The notes below the pieces were generated by a model. That model saw nothing but the letters and a program-made list of their open reading frames with translations, did not search any database and was not told where the DNA came from. A stretch of 64,000 nucleotides of DNA from Acinetobacter celticus. GTDB lineage: Bacteria; Pseudomonadota; Gammaproteobacteria; Pseudomonadales; Moraxellaceae. Shown here in pieces: positions 1 through 10,681 of this stretch. The stretch covers positions 372,001 to 436,000 of the forward strand of contig NZ_MBDL01000009.1 in NCBI RefSeq assembly GCF_001707755.1. Reading direction: 5' to 3'. The position numbers and the translations under genes are program-made. Numbering within the stretch: position 1 is the stretch's first letter; every line of letters begins with the position of its first letter.

Positions 1-357
<357 letters not shown>

Positions 358-469
358 TTATGTGGGCGCAAGGTGGCAACTTTAACTAAATGTGATGATT
401 TGAACAAGTCAATCGCTTATTATAACGCACGATAATTTGAAATTTTTTAATACTGAATTAGGTAATGTT

Positions 470-784
470 ATGTCTACATCGGATGCACAGCATTCAACAG
501 ATCTAAATGCACAAACAGTTTCAGCCATTGCCAATTTGGCAAGATTGTCACTGAGTGAGACGCAATCTGCTGAATATGCTCAAAGTTTAAATAAAATTTT
601 AGGCATGATGGAGACTTTAAAGGGTATCAATACAGATGGTATTGAACCGCTTAAAAGTCCATTCGACAATCCACAGCCATTACGTGAAGATGTGGTGACT
701 GAAGAAAATCATCGTGAGGAATATCAAGCCGTTGCACCTGCAACTCAAGATGGTTTGTACCTTGTCCCACGTGTAATTGAGTAA
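470..784 (+). CDS. gatC: Aspartyl/glutamyl-tRNA amidotransferase subunit C
   Basis: GatC is the small subunit that holds GatA and GatB together in the GatCAB amidotransferase, which converts Glu-tRNA(Gln), and Asp-tRNA(Asn) where present, to the amide form. The protein shows the typical N-terminal helix ([17 protein letters not shown]) and the conserved late segment [16 protein letters not shown] chose the ATG at 470 (104 residues, normal GatC length) over an in-frame TTG at 437, which would add eleven residues not expected in the family. It is the first gene of gatCAB; gatA follows after 53 bases. Confidence 0.93.
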   Translation: MSTSDAQHSTDLNAQTVSAIANLARLSLSETQSAEYAQSLNKILGMMETLKGINTDGIEPLKSPFDNPQPLREDVVTEENHREEYQAVAPATQDGLYLVPRVIE

Positions 785-837
785 AAACCACTCAGTTCAT
801 CTATTTTCTTAAAATTAAACGTAAAGAATTATTTCCC

Positions 838-2316
838 ATGACTGATTTACATCGCTTATCAATTCGTGAAATGACTGAAGGTTTAGCCAGTGCTCAATTT
901 TCTTCACGCGAAATAACTGAACATTATTTGAAACGCATTGAAAAAATCGATGCTCAAGTCAAATCTTATGTCACTGTCACCCCTGAACAAGCTTTAGCCG
1001 AAGCTGATGCCGCCGATGCTTTACTGAAAGCAGGTGGCGCAAATGTGCTAACAGGTGTTCCCCTTGCCCATAAAGATATTTTTTGTACCCAAGGCGTTAA
1101 AACCACTGCGGGCTCAAAAATTTTAGATAACTTTATCTCTCCATACGATGCAACTGTCGTTGCAAAAGCGAAAGCAGCCGGCCTTGTGACTTTAGGTAAA
1201 GTGAACATGGACGAATTCGCGATGGGGTCTACCTCTGAATCGTCTTACTTTGGTGCAACAGCGAACCCTTGGGCGCTAGACCATGTACCGGGTGGTTCAT
1301 CGGGTGGTTCTGCGGCCGCTGTAGCAGCTGACCTTGCACCCTTTGCAACAGGAACAGATACAGGTGGTTCAATTCGCCAACCGGCCTCTTTTTGTGGCTT
1401 AACGGGTCTTAAACCGACTTATGGTCGTGTTTCTCGCTTCGGTATCATCGCGTATGCATCCTCTTTAGACCAAGCAGGCCCTATGGCGCGTTCGGCAGAA
1501 GACTGTGCTTACCTGATGAATGCGATGGCTGGACATGATGCCAAAGACTCAACATCGGTCAATAAAGACGTTGATAACTATGTCGCCAACTTAAATGGCA
1601 CATCAGTCAAAGGTTTACGCATTGGTATTCCAAAACAGTACTTTAATGTTGCTGGTTTAGATGCTGACGTGAAAGCACGTGTTGAAGAATCGCTGAAAAA
1701 GTTAGAAGACATGGGCGCGATCTTGGTTGAGATTGATCTCAACATGACGGAAAGCTATGTACCGACTTATTATTTGATTGCTCCAGCAGAAGCCTCTTCT
1801 AACCTGTCACGTTATGACGGCGTGCGTTACGGCTACCGCTGTGAAAACCCTGTGGACTTGATGGACTTGTACAAACGTTCACGTTCAGAAGGTTTTGGCC
1901 CAGAAGTGCAACGTCGTATCCTGATTGGTACATATGCCTTATCTGCGGGTTACTACGATGCTTACTATGTGAAAGCACAAAAAGTGCGTCGTTTAATTCA
2001 ACAAGATTTCTTAAAAGCATTTGAAGCTGTGGATGTGATTGCGGCACCGTCTGCGCCAACGACAGCATACAAGATTGGGGCAAATCTTAGCCCAACAGAA
2101 ATGTACTTAGGTGATATCTACACCCTTGCTGTGAACTTAGCAGGTTTACCTGCCATTAACGCACCAGTTGGTTTTGATAAAGACAACTTACCTGTTGGCT
2201 TACAGCTGATTGGTAACTATTGGTCTGAATCTCAATTATTGTCTGTGGTACATCAGTATCAACAAACAACTGATTGGCACACCAAACGCGCTGCAATTGC
2301 TGAGGAGAACGCATAA
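838..2316 (+). CDS. gatA: Aspartyl/glutamyl-tRNA amidotransferase subunit A
   Basis: GatA is the amidase subunit that releases ammonia from glutamine and passes it to GatB. The 492-residue protein has the amidase-signature fold with the Ser-cisSer-Lys triad visible at K79 (AHKDIF), S154 (GGSSGGS) and S178 ([12 protein letters not shown]), the same numbering as known for GatA enzymes. The length is normal. The ATG at 838 follows gatC by 53 bases. Its stop codon overlaps the gatB start by one base (TAATG), which indicates translational coupling. Confidence 0.97.
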   Translation: MTDLHRLSIREMTEGLASAQFSSREITEHYLKRIEKIDAQVKSYVTVTPEQALAEADAADALLKAGGANVLTGVPLAHKDIFCTQGVKTTAGSKILDNFISPYDATVVAKAKAAGLVTLGKVNMDEFAMGSTSESSYFGATANPWALDHVPGGSSGGSAAAVAADLAPFATGTDTGGSIRQPASFCGLTGLKPTYGRVSRFGIIAYASSLDQAGPMARSAEDCAYLMNAMAGHDAKDSTSVNKDVDNYVANLNGTSVKGLRIGIPKQYFNVAGLDADVKARVEESLKKLEDMGAILVEIDLNMTESYVPTYYLIAPAEASSNLSRYDGVRYGYRCENPVDLMDLYKRSRSEGFGPEVQRRILIGTYALSAGYYDAYYVKAQKVRRLIQQDFLKAFEAVDVIAAPSAPTTAYKIGANLSPTEMYLGDIYTLAVNLAGLPAINAPVGFDKDNLPVGLQLIGNYWSESQLLSVVHQYQQTTDWHTKRAAIAEENA

Positions 2317-3797
2317 TGACCAGTTCACAAAAATCGGCTCAACCAAAATCGAACTTGATTGATGGCTGGGAAGTGGTGATCGGAATTGAGATTCATACTC
2401 AGCTTGCGACCAATACCAAAATCTTCTCTGGTTCTTCAACCACTTTTGGTCAAGACCCCAATACCCAAGCCAGCATTGTCGATTTAGCCATGCCGGGTGT
2501 GTTGCCAGTATTGAACAAAGAAGTGGTTGATTTGGCCATTCGCTTTGGTTTGGGTATTGATGCCTACATCGATCAAGCATCTGTATTTGCACGTAAAAAC
2601 TATTTCTACCCAGATTCGCCTAAAGGCTACCAAATTAGCCAAATGGACAATCCAATTGTTGGCTTAGGTCATATCGATATTCAACTGGAAGATGGTTCTA
2701 TTAAGCGTATTGGTGTCACCCGCGCGCATCTTGAAGAAGATGCGGGTAAATCAATCCATGACCAATTTGAAGGCATGTCAGGCATTGACTTAAACCGTGC
2801 AGGTACGCCATTACTTGAAATTGTGTCTGAACCAGATATGCGTTCGGTTGAAGAAGCCGTGGCTTATATTAAGTCAATTCACACGCTTGTGCGTTGGTTA
2901 GGCATTTCTGACGGCAACATGGCCGAAGGTTCGTTCCGCTGTGACTGTAACGTGTCTTTACGTCGTCCGGGCAATGAGTTTGGTACACGTTGTGAATTGA
3001 AAAACCTCAACTCGTTCCGTTTCATTGAACAAGCGATTAACGTTGAAATTGAACGTCAAATGGATATTTTGGAAGATGGCGGTAAAATCGACCAAGAAAC
3101 ACGTTTATTTGATCCTGTGAAAATGGAAACGCGTTCAATGCGTTCGAAAGAAGAAGCGAACGACTATCGTTACTTCCCAGATCCAGATTTACTACCTGTA
3201 ATTATTTCTGATGCGCAGATTGAAGTTGCTCGTGCAAAACTTCCTGAATTACCTAAAGCACGTCGTGCGCGTTTTATCGCTGATTTAGCAGTGACTGAGT
3301 ACGATGCACATGTTCTTACGCTTTCACGCGAAATGGCAGACTTCTATGAAGCTGTTGTGACGGCTTCTGGCGGTGTAGCTCAAGGTAAAGTGGCTGCAAA
3401 CTGGGTGATGGGTGAATTCTCTGGCGCTTTAAATAAAGCCAGCTTAGAACTTCAAGACTCTCCGGTTTCTGCTGAGAAATTGGGCGGTATGATTGCTCGT
3501 ATTGTGGACAACACCATCAGCGGTAAAATTGCGAAGCAAGTGTTTGGCTTTATGTGGGATGAAGGTAAAACTGCGGACGAAATTATTGCGGAAAAAGGCT
3601 TGAAGCAGGAAACTGATACAGGCGCGATTGAAGCGATTATTAAAGACGTTCTTGCTGCCAACGAGAAGATGGTTGAAGAATTCAAAGCAGGCAAAGAGAA
3701 GGCCTTTAATGGTCTTGTCGGCCAAGTGATGAAAGCGTCTAAGGGGAAAGCTAACCCTGCGCAAGTGAATGAGTTGATGAAGAAGTTGATTGGTTGA
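2316..3797 (+). CDS. gatB: Aspartyl/glutamyl-tRNA amidotransferase subunit B
   Basis: GatB is the kinase-amidotransferase subunit that activates the tRNA-bound glutamate or aspartate with ATP and accepts ammonia from GatA. The 493-residue protein has the N-terminal EIHTQL segment (about residues 25-30), the PET112/GatB signature around residues 157-175 ([17 protein letters not shown]) and a C-terminal YqeY-like tail ending in [14 protein letters not shown]. It overlaps gatA by one base and is the last gene of the operon. A strong hairpin terminator follows 19 bases after the stop. Confidence 0.97.
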   Translation: MTSSQKSAQPKSNLIDGWEVVIGIEIHTQLATNTKIFSGSSTTFGQDPNTQASIVDLAMPGVLPVLNKEVVDLAIRFGLGIDAYIDQASVFARKNYFYPDSPKGYQISQMDNPIVGLGHIDIQLEDGSIKRIGVTRAHLEEDAGKSIHDQFEGMSGIDLNRAGTPLLEIVSEPDMRSVEEAVAYIKSIHTLVRWLGISDGNMAEGSFRCDCNVSLRRPGNEFGTRCELKNLNSFRFIEQAINVEIERQMDILEDGGKIDQETRLFDPVKMETRSMRSKEEANDYRYFPDPDLLPVIISDAQIEVARAKLPELPKARRARFIADLAVTEYDAHVLTLSREMADFYEAVVTASGGVAQGKVAANWVMGEFSGALNKASLELQDSPVSAEKLGGMIARIVDNTISGKIAKQVFGFMWDEGKTADEIIAEKGLKQETDTGAIEAIIKDVLAANEKMVEEFKAGKEKAFNGLVGQVMKASKGKANPAQVNELMKKLIG

Positions 3798-3816
3798 TCT
3801 AATCTTTCTTTAAAAG

Positions 3817-3840
3817 AAAACCCGCTTTAGAGCGGGTTTT
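3817..3840. terminator. Rho-independent terminator after gatB
   Basis: A perfect 10-bp inverted repeat (AAAACCCGCT / AGCGGGTTTT) with a TTAG loop. It ends the gatCAB transcript. The TAA stop codon of the converging minus-strand gene (3829-3827) lies inside this hairpin, so one structure probably serves both genes. Confidence 0.9.
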
Positions 3841-4837
3841 CTATAAATTGATCAGGTAAGTATTCAGAATTTACCATTTCATTATAAACACCCAAAGAGT
3901 CTACAATTGTAATCACTTGTCCATTATAAAAATCTAGTTGAATATATTTTCTAACATTTTCAGCAAATACATTAAAGCTGTAAACAAAATTGTTATGTTT
4001 TCTATACAGTTCATTTATCCAGACAGTATCTCTTTCACTTTGTTCATCAAAATTGCTTACCCATTTTTGTCTCCAAGATTTATCAAGACGATAAAAATTC
4101 GAATCCAATCTTACTAAATTCCCGCTGAAATGCTCAGCTAAATCAAGAATAGCTATACCTAATTGAATAATAGAATTATTTAAAGATTCATACACACCTG
4201 ACAATTGAGTTTTGTTAATCAGTAAATTTGCTTTATAGAAATTATCTAAAGCAGAATCTTGAATTGCATTAGCTATCAAATTCTCACTAGTTCTAACCCA
4301 ATTTGGAATATCTAGGATTTTAATAAGCTGATCAGCTAGAAATTTATAGATATTTTGGTGTACATTCTGCGAGTCTAACAAAGGAATAATACTAATTTTT
4401 TGCTCTGGCTTTAGATCATGAAAAAAGTTTTGTAAATCTTGAGCAAGTATTACTCCTGTCTTATCTAATCCATTCTCAACTCTAATTTCTTCTAAAAGTT
4501 TACTAATATGAGGACCAACGCCTTGATATTTATCATTAACAACAAAATAATACTCTTTTAATGGAGCAATTTTATCCCAATATTTTTTTAATTTTATAAA
4601 ATCAGCTTTTGCTTTATTTAGAACATCCGTACTATTTTTAGTGACATCCTCAGGTGCATATACTTGATAATAAATACCTTCATCTTTTATCCAACCATCG
4701 TTTCCACGATCACCAATATTTCCATGTGGTCTTACAGGCTGAAAGCCATTTTTATAAGCCCCCATAATTTTCACAAATAAATCCTCATATCGCTGTGCAT
4801 TTGCCTCAAGAACACATAGTCTAAAATTCAAATACAT
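3827..4837 (-). CDS. Orphan protein with restriction-endonuclease-like N-terminus (possible ABC-3C-type defence component)
   Basis: A 336-residue cytoplasmic protein with no signal peptide or membrane segment. Residues 15-64 hold the pattern QRYEDLF..IM, GNIGDRGNDGW (39-49) and YYQVYAPED (56-64). I recognise this combination from the N-terminal nuclease-like domain of ABC-three-component and other defence proteins, where GDxxxDG plus QxY/K resembles a PD-(D/E)xK core. The remaining roughly 270 residues are helical and unfamiliar. The start at 4837 follows GGGTGAGGG. The gene stands alone between housekeeping gatB and an exported protein and is AT-rich compared with gatB, so horizontal acquisition is plausible. 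No ATPase or second component is next to it. A defence role is inference; the coding status is clear. Confidence 0.6.
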   Translation of the reverse strand: MYLNFRLCVLEANAQRYEDLFVKIMGAYKNGFQPVRPHGNIGDRGNDGWIKDEGIYYQVYAPEDVTKNSTDVLNKAKADFIKLKKYWDKIAPLKEYYFVVNDKYQGVGPHISKLLEEIRVENGLDKTGVILAQDLQNFFHDLKPEQKISIIPLLDSQNVHQNIYKFLADQLIKILDIPNWVRTSENLIANAIQDSALDNFYKANLLINKTQLSGVYESLNNSIIQLGIAILDLAEHFSGNLVRLDSNFYRLDKSWRQKWVSNFDEQSERDTVWINELYRKHNNFVYSFNVFAENVRKYIQLDFYNGQVITIVDSLGVYNEMVNSEYLPDQFIENPL

Positions 4838-5206
4838 TTTCCCTCACCCTAAAAAATTAATTAAATATAACAAATTAAACATACCATTTATTTCTAAGAA
4901 TACTTATAGTTTAAGGAGTAGTTTTAATTAATCCTTTCAAATATTTCACAAAACTAAACTCCTCAAACAAAAAACAATATGACCATCAAAAAAGTATCTT
5001 CTATAAACAAGCTCCAAGACCTAAAATGTATTCAACGGTTAAAGTTCTTATTTATGCGAAGTTTCACCCTCCCTTTCCTTGTGAAGCTTTGCTTCTCACC
5101 TTTAATGAAGAGCTAAAACACACCACCTATCTAATTCCCCAAAATCCACTACACTAAACACATTCTATTTTTAAAAATTAACTACTTTAAAAATCAAAGG
5201 ACAAAA
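4838..5206. other. Non-coding gap with an imperfect hairpin
   Basis: About 370 AT-rich bases without a convincing gene. A possible stem lies at about 5078-5100 (GTGAAGC / GCTTCTCAC with one bulged base) inside a locally GC-richer stretch that contrasts with its surroundings. It could be a small dispersed repeat or a remnant. The promoters for the two divergent neighbours must also be here. Confidence 0.4.
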
Positions 5207-5677
5207 ATGAAAACTACCATTCTTACACTTTCTGCGCTTGCTCTACTTAGCACCAACACATTTGCAGAAACCAAACCCAATGTTTCAGCTAAAGAAGCCA
5301 GCCAAATCTTTAAGGTCGCAGGCTTTGCAAAAACAAAAAATGGCTGGGAAGGCAACTGCGACACAGGTGAAATTACCACATACAAAGACTTAAATAGTGA
5401 TGGACTAAAAGACGCGGTCATTTCAGACTACAGCACTATGTGTTATGGCAATACAGGTGTCGGCTACCACATCATTTCTCAGCAAAAAAATGGAACATGG
5501 AAAAAAATCTTTGAAAATGCAGGCATTCCGACCTTTCTAAAAACAAAAGGGAAAGACGGCTGGCCTGATATTGAAAATGGCGGCCCTGGATTTTGTTTTG
5601 CCGTTTACCGCTGGAATGGTCAAAAATATGATGTAAACCGTTATGAATATAATGGTAAGGCATGTTCATTAAACTAA
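5207..5677 (+). CDS. Exported protein of unknown function
   Basis: A 156-residue protein with a clear Sec signal peptide (MKTTILTLSALALLSTNTFA, likely cleavage after residue 20). The mature part has four to five cysteines and an FG-GAP/calcium-loop-like stretch, YKDLNSDGLKDAVISD (about residues 59-74), a pattern seen in surface and periplasmic proteins. A ribosome-binding site (AAAGGACAAAA) supports the ATG at 5207. It is a single gene with a terminator directly after it. No enzymatic motif was found and the role is unknown; the periplasm is the likely location. Confidence 0.8.
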   Translation: MKTTILTLSALALLSTNTFAETKPNVSAKEASQIFKVAGFAKTKNGWEGNCDTGEITTYKDLNSDGLKDAVISDYSTMCYGNTGVGYHIISQQKNGTWKKIFENAGIPTFLKTKGKDGWPDIENGGPGFCFAVYRWNGQKYDVNRYEYNGKACSLN

Positions 5678-5693
5678 AAGCTTAGATTTCGCT

Positions 5694-5727
5694 AAAAAAA
5701 CCCCTCAATTTTAGAGGGATTTTTTTA
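5694..5727. terminator. Bidirectional terminator
   Basis: A run of A, a CCCCTC stem arm, a short AT loop, a GAGGG arm and a run of T. It is shared by the converging genes ending at 5677 (plus) and 5730 (minus). Confidence 0.85.
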
Positions 5728-5729
5728 AA

Positions 5730-6251
5730 TCACTTCCGAATGACACCCAACTTATTAAACAAATCTGGCGTTAGAAAAGTCATCATCAATTTATTCAAAT
5801 CCAAATAACGCACCACACCTTTTAACTGCTGTTTCACTTCTGGGTTCTTTAAAATTTCTTCACCAGTAATACTTCCTAACTCTTGAAAACTGTCGCCAAC
5901 AGCCTGCAAACCTTCAGCCTGAATCACGGCTTTCGCTTGTGCAGAACACTGTTCGACCAATATTCGCTGTAATGTTTGAGCCAACTTTTTATCCAACTGC
6001 GTTCTTTGCTCATCTGTAACATTGCTATAGGCTTTCAAGTCTGGATGTACAGACAGCGCTACAAATGTCCATTGTAAAACAGCCGTTTTATCTGTTGCTG
6101 TGGTGGACTTCACCAAACAATCACTCAGTTGGTCTACCGTTGGCCCTGCAACTGCAAATTGGGTCGCTCCAAGCAATACAACTGTCATGAATAAAGAACG
6201 GCTTATAAGTGGAATTTTTTGACGAAGAACAACAGAGGTATGGTGTGACAT
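5730..6251 (-). CDS. Small secreted or periplasmic protein of unknown function
   Basis: A protein of about 173 residues from the ATG at 6251. A hydrophobic stretch (LFMTVVLLGATQFAVAG) with a likely signal-peptidase site after AVAG shows export. The mature part is helical and holds two cysteines (DQLSDCLV, VEQCSAQ) that could form a disulfide. An ATG at 6188, directly before the hydrophobic core, or a GTG at 6260 are alternative starts; no ribosome-binding site decides between them. It converges on the 5207 gene. The pattern resembles Acinetobacter exported hypothetical proteins, and I do not recognise a family. Confidence 0.72.
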   Translation of the reverse strand: MSHHTSVVLRQKIPLISRSLFMTVVLLGATQFAVAGPTVDQLSDCLVKSTTATDKTAVLQWTFVALSVHPDLKAYSNVTDEQRTQLDKKLAQTLQRILVEQCSAQAKAVIQAEGLQAVGDSFQELGSITGEEILKNPEVKQQLKGVVRYLDLNKLMMTFLTPDLFNKLGVIRK

Positions 6252-6508
6252 AAGAAGCACGCTTAAGCAAAATCAAATTCTTTGTATCACATCTGCTATC
6301 CATTCACCTGTTATGACTCTGTAACTTAAAGCCTTATTGCTTGAACCACATAATCATTAATTAACAATTAATATCAAAGTTTTAGTTAAAAAAATCACAA
6401 CTATGCTTATAAACCATCTGTTAAATATCTCTCTTCAAACAACCTTTTTCACAGTATAATTACCGCAAACATATAATTTTGGTTTTCCAAACCATTTCTG
6501 AGTGCAGA

Positions 6509-7444
6509 ATGTCAAAAAATATCGCAACGCTCATTGGCTTTACTGCAATCTTACAATGGTCTTCTATCGTTGGATTACTCAAAACCATCAGTAGCAAGAT
6601 TGGCGCTGATCTCGCGGTTACATGTATGTACACCTTCAGTGCCATCATTTTATTACTCTTGTTTCGTATCCCCAACTTAAAACAAATTTCTAAATACTAT
6701 CTTCTTTTTGCCACCAGTTTATTTGTGGTCTATGAACTGTGTTTTTCTTATGCGATTGCGCTTACACAAACACCTGAACAAGCCATCGAAATTAGTTTAG
6801 TGGGCTATTTATGGCCAAGCTTAACCATTGCAACTTTAATTATATTTAAAGAACTCAAATTTAATTTTTTAGTGGTGATTGGTCTTGTCATTAGTTTGAG
6901 CGGAATTATCCTAATTCAAACAGGTAATGGTGCTTTCAGTTGGGTATCGGTATTACACAATATTCAACAAAACCCGATCAGTTATATTTTAGCGCTACTG
7001 GGTGCAAGTTTATGGGCACTGTATTGTGTCATCACCAAAAAATACAGTAATGGTCACAATCCCATTGCACTGTTTTTTCTGGTCGTTGCCGTTGTACTTT
7101 GGCTAAAAATGTTCATTTTACATGACATTAAAAGTATGCCGAGCATCGACACAACCACCCTTATTTATATGGCAATTTTATCTACCGTGACTGCATTGGG
7201 TTATGCCGCATGGAATATTGGTATTATCAAAGGAAATATAACCATATTAGTGACCCTCTCTTATTTTAGCCCTGTTTTCTCGCCCTTCATTTCTATGCTG
7301 ATTTTACAGACCAGTTTATCTAGCAATTTTTGGAGCGGTACTATTTTAGTCACTTTGGGTTCATTAGTTTGTTGGATCTCAACTAACTGGCAACCCATCA
7401 AAGCCAAACTGCTTGCTCTAAAAATGAAATACACCTGTGATTAA
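6509..7444 (+). CDS. yddG: YddG-like aromatic amino acid / DMT exporter
   Basis: An inner-membrane drug/metabolite transporter of 311 residues with about ten membrane helices. It aligns by eye with E. coli YddG along its length: ATLIGFTAILQWSSIVGL at the start, EISLVGYLWPSLTI, NPISYILALLGASLWALYC, NGITVF-like GHNPIALFF, AAWNIGIIKGNITIL and a SLVCWIST end. YddG exports aromatic amino acids and related compounds. The ATG at 6509 gives the YddG-like N-terminus; an upstream in-frame TTG is less likely. It stands alone. Substrate specificity is inferred from the family. Confidence 0.85.
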   Translation: MSKNIATLIGFTAILQWSSIVGLLKTISSKIGADLAVTCMYTFSAIILLLLFRIPNLKQISKYYLLFATSLFVVYELCFSYAIALTQTPEQAIEISLVGYLWPSLTIATLIIFKELKFNFLVVIGLVISLSGIILIQTGNGAFSWVSVLHNIQQNPISYILALLGASLWALYCVITKKYSNGHNPIALFFLVVAVVLWLKMFILHDIKSMPSIDTTTLIYMAILSTVTALGYAAWNIGIIKGNITILVTLSYFSPVFSPFISMLILQTSLSSNFWSGTILVTLGSLVCWISTNWQPIKAKLLALKMKYTCD

Positions 7445-7579
7445 CCCAATATCATTAAGCAAATTAAAAACATAAAAAGTTCGACTAAAGAAAATAATAA
7501 ACGCCTTAAAACTAAAAGTTTATTGTGCTATTTTTAAGCTAAAAGATCATATAAATCACATCAAAATAAAGGAACATAC

Positions 7580-8158
7580 ATGTCAAAACAAATCTTAATG
7601 CTCGTCGGTGATTATGTCGAAGACTATGAAGTCATGGTGCCTTTTCAGTTCCTCACCGGTTTAGGCTATACCGTACACGCCGTTTGCCCAGACAAAAAAG
7701 CGGGTGACAGTATTGCAACCGCTATTCATGATTTTGAAGGAGAGCAAACCTATAGTGAAAAACGTGGCCATAACTTTGCCATTAACTACGATTTTAACGC
7801 AGTCAACACCCAAGACTATGTGGGTTTAGTCATTCCTGGTGGTCGCGCACCCGAATACTTGCGTATGAACCAACGTGTCATCGACATTGTTCGTGAATTT
7901 GATGCGGTGCAAAAACCGATTGCATCTGTTTGTCATGGTGCGCAACTTTTGGCGGCGGCTGACGTCCTTAAAGGTCGTACCTGCTCGGCCTACCCTGCTT
8001 GTGCTGTAGAAGTGAAATTAGCTGGCGGGAAATATGCCGATATTGCTGTTACTGAAGCGGTAACAGATGGACACTTAGTGACAGCACCTGCTTGGCCTGC
8101 ACACCCTGCATGGATGGCGCAATTTGTAAAAGCTTTAGGTGCAACCATTACGCTATAA
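7580..8158 (+). CDS. DJ-1/PfpI family protein
   Basis: A 192-residue cytoplasmic protein of the DJ-1/PfpI superfamily, which includes glyoxalases/deglycases and proteases. The nucleophile elbow SVCHGAQLL places the reactive cysteine at C118 next to H119, with an acidic residue near the N-terminus (EDYE, 14-17) and the [11 protein letters not shown] loop at about 85-95. The longer lid with [15 protein letters not shown] and [10 protein letters not shown] matches the larger PfpI-type subgroup. The ribosome-binding site AAAGGA precedes the ATG. It is a single gene, probably in stress or aldehyde defence; substrate unknown. Confidence 0.85.
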   Translation: MSKQILMLVGDYVEDYEVMVPFQFLTGLGYTVHAVCPDKKAGDSIATAIHDFEGEQTYSEKRGHNFAINYDFNAVNTQDYVGLVIPGGRAPEYLRMNQRVIDIVREFDAVQKPIASVCHGAQLLAAADVLKGRTCSAYPACAVEVKLAGGKYADIAVTEAVTDGHLVTAPAWPAHPAWMAQFVKALGATITL

Positions 8159-8164
8159 GTCATA

Positions 8165-8219
8165 TTTTATGGCCTTCTGTGCATCACAATTTCAATGAAG
8201 CGCAGAAAGCCATTAAATG
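8165..8219. terminator. Possible imperfect hairpin terminator
   Basis: An imperfect inverted repeat (ATGGCCTTCTGTGC and GCGCAGAAAGCCAT) with a loop of about 17 bases lies between the DJ-1 gene and the converging lipoprotein gene. It could end either transcript. A T run is weak. Confidence 0.45.
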
Positions 8220-8258
8220 ATTCATTATGTTTGAATACGACACTACAACATAGCGACA

Positions 8259-9236
8259 TTACTTCATTTGATTCAGCATATGCTTTGCACCTGCATGATT
8301 ATAATTATTGGATAAATTCTGCAAAATACCCGTCGCCTTTGCTTTAGCATTAGGGACTTGGCGATTATAAGCAGGCACAGACGTTAAACACCGTGCAAGT
8401 AAGACTCCAGATTCAGCATATACATTCGAAGCATTAGCACCATGTAATTTGCCATAATTATAAGCACGTTGAGCATTATTACAGGCAGCTGCTCGATTTT
8501 CTCCTTTGGCTAAGTCACGACGTGCAGCCACATAATATTGCATTTGTTGTTGCTGTGCGGTCAGTGCAGGTTGAACTGTTCGCTTCACTGGTTCTGCGAC
8601 AACAGGTTCCTTTTTCTCTTCAGGTTCTTTCACCACAGGTTTAACGACATTATTTTTTGTCGTGGTGACCACTGTCGACTTTTTAGTGGCATTCACACTT
8701 GGTGCGTTGTTTTTATAAAAACGTCGCGCTTCTTCTGCACCCATAATTTCAGCTTGTAAGCGTACTGCTCGCGCATCGGCATACTGGGTAGATTTGACTT
8801 CAGATACAGGTTCGATGGAAACAATCCAACGTTGGCCATTTTTTTGGATGCACTGATAAGCACCAATTCCCTGCTTCACATTTTGATTATTCGCTAAAAT
8901 ATTTCGATCTTTTACATCGTTAACCAAGTGCAACGTGCTTTTATGTAATAACGAAAAACGACCTGCTTTATCGTGACAATAGTTGCTTAAATATTTCCGC
9001 GGATACAACGAATGAGGTTCTGCTTGTTTATTTTTCGCTCCCCATGCGTAGACATATTCTTTAGCCGTACCATTTGATTGATTAATATTTTTCTTAATAA
9101 TGAAATCTTGCGCACTTGTATACTGCGCTAAGGAATTTGAACTCAAAGTCCCGAGACTATTACAGGCCTGTAGCAATATGCTTAAGCCACCAATCAACAC
9201 TATTTTTTTAAAATCCACACACTCAGTCTCAACCAT
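8259..9236 (-). CDS. Putative lipoprotein of unknown function
   Basis: A protein of about 325 residues with a lipobox (LLQAC) after a hydrophobic segment FKKIVLIGGLSI, so it is probably lipidated and inserted in the envelope. After a globular part (about 30-170) comes a lysine/proline-rich linker (about 185-215: KKSTVVTTTKNN, VKEPEEKKEPVVAEP) and then a helical C-terminal region with tetratricopeptide/Sel1-like character (AACNNAQRAYNYGKLHGANASNVYAESG). The ATG at 9236 is chosen; a GTG at 9218 gives a shorter, more typical signal, and a TTG at 9260 is less likely. It is a single gene and no function is assigned. Confidence 0.72.
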   Translation of the reverse strand: MVETECVDFKKIVLIGGLSILLQACNSLGTLSSNSLAQYTSAQDFIIKKNINQSNGTAKEYVYAWGAKNKQAEPHSLYPRKYLSNYCHDKAGRFSLLHKSTLHLVNDVKDRNILANNQNVKQGIGAYQCIQKNGQRWIVSIEPVSEVKSTQYADARAVRLQAEIMGAEEARRFYKNNAPSVNATKKSTVVTTTKNNVVKPVVKEPEEKKEPVVAEPVKRTVQPALTAQQQQMQYYVAARRDLAKGENRAAACNNAQRAYNYGKLHGANASNVYAESGVLLARCLTSVPAYNRQVPNAKAKATGILQNLSNNYNHAGAKHMLNQMK

Positions 9237-9448
9237 GCTGAAAAACAGAACATATACCAAATATCACTAAATCTCAAACTTAAGCGACTGTTTTTCATGT
9301 TATTTCAATTCAAAACCACAATACAGTTTAATCATAAACCACCAACTTGATAAACATCTACAATTATTAGCCGAATTACAGCACACTCTTGTTTAAATAT
9401 AAAAATACAATTTACAAAATATTGTCTTATACAGCACATTTTCAAAGC

Positions 9449-9481
9449 AATAAAACCCGCAACGTGAATTACGGGCTTTAT
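9449..9481 (-). terminator. Terminator after the sbmA-like gene
   Basis: Read on the minus strand, GCCCGTAATTCACGTTGCGGGTTTT forms a hairpin (CCCG/CGGG core) followed by a T run four bases after the gene's stop codon. Confidence 0.7.
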
Positions 9482-9484
9482 TCT

Positions 9485-10681
9485 TTATGAGTCTAAAGTC
9501 GATTCAAATGCTTTCAAACGCTTATAAATAGAAAGTAGCTCAATAATGGTTGGCCATGATGCAATTAAATACTGAAAAGACTCACGTACTTTGCCAAAAA
9601 CATTGGAAATTTGCATCATCAAACCCAGTGTAATGGCACCCGCCGCAATACTTGGGAAAAGAACAAATAAACCATAAATATTGTCTAACTGCATGTACCA
9701 AATTCGCACCAAATTAAAATAGGCATAGTGGAAATACAATCTGAAATAGTTAAAGCGCACTTTACTGAACAGCTCCTTTAAAGTTAGCGGATCTGCACGT
9801 TCAGGATTATCTTCCCCATAAACCAACTCTTTACGATAAGCAGCTTCTACTTTTTGATTATTAAATTCTAATCCAGGCAATTTATAGCCCACTAACATCA
9901 ATATACCTGTACCCAATACCGCCCAAGAAATAGCAGCCCAGACCAAAGCATGTGGAATTTCTCCGACAATCGGCAAGTCTTTAACATGAGAGGACAATGA
10001 AAATAAAACAGGCATAAATGCCAACAAAGTCATTAATGCCTCAACCAAACTCACGCCTAAGCCTTCCATAGTCTTGGCAAAACGCATGGTATCTTCTTGA
10101 ATACGTTGCGATGCCCCTTCAATATGACGTAGTTTTTCCCAATTGGCGGTATAATACTCGTTCATTGCGGTGCGCCAGCGAAACACATAATGGCTGACAA
10201 AGAATAGGTTAAAGACCGCTGCCGTGACATATACCATCGCCACATATAGAAAAGTCATCACACCACGATAAAGTAAAGTAACATCCCCGCCCCCATGACT
10301 AAGCATCTGTTGAATTAGGTCATAAAATGGGTTGTACCATGCATTTACCACAACACTGACCTGCACACCAAACCAAATATTAAATAAGATGAATGCAGAG
10401 CCCCACACTGACCATGCCTGCCAAGGGTTTTTCGATTTTATTTTCCAAAAAATAGCAAAAATAGCCGTTGATACAAAAAACCAAATATAAAACCAGATAA
10501 ATGCAGGCGACCAAAAACGACTGACCCCAATGGCCAATTCAGCAGTGGCATAATTTGGAGGCAAACCCAAGAAAGTTCCCCAACCACTACCACCGCTGTA
10601 CCAAAGGGCGACATTGACGGCAAACCAAAGTATCAGTGATCCAAAAAAGAATTTTGGATTTGGAAAAAAAGATTTAAACAT
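9485..10681 (-). CDS. sbmA: SbmA/BacA-family peptide transporter
   Basis: A 398-residue inner-membrane protein with about seven to eight membrane helices. It matches E. coli SbmA closely: N-terminus [61 protein letters not shown]. SbmA is a proton-driven importer of proline-rich antimicrobial peptides, microcins and bleomycin-type compounds. I chose the ATG at 10681, which reproduces the SbmA N-terminus. It stands alone with its own terminator. It could influence peptide antibiotic susceptibility; that is family knowledge. Confidence 0.93.
   Translation of the reverse strand: MFKSFFPNPKFFFGSLILWFAVNVALWYSGGSGWGTFLGLPPNYATAELAIGVSRFWSPAFIWFYIWFFVSTAIFAIFWKIKSKNPWQAWSVWGSAFILFNIWFGVQVSVVVNAWYNPFYDLIQQMLSHGGGDVTLLYRGVMTFLYVAMVYVTAAVFNLFFVSHYVFRWRTAMNEYYTANWEKLRHIEGASQRIQEDTMRFAKTMEGLGVSLVEALMTLLAFMPVLFSLSSHVKDLPIVGEIPHALVWAAISWAVLGTGILMLVGYKLPGLEFNNQKVEAAYRKELVYGEDNPERADPLTLKELFSKVRFNYFRLYFHYAYFNLVRIWYMQLDNIYGLFVLFPSIAAGAITLGLMMQISNVFGKVRESFQYLIASWPTIIELLSIYKRLKAFESTLDS

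Noticed and set aside
5055..5105. Dispersed REP-like element
   Set aside because: Only one imperfect stem is visible and I found no clear second copy in the window.
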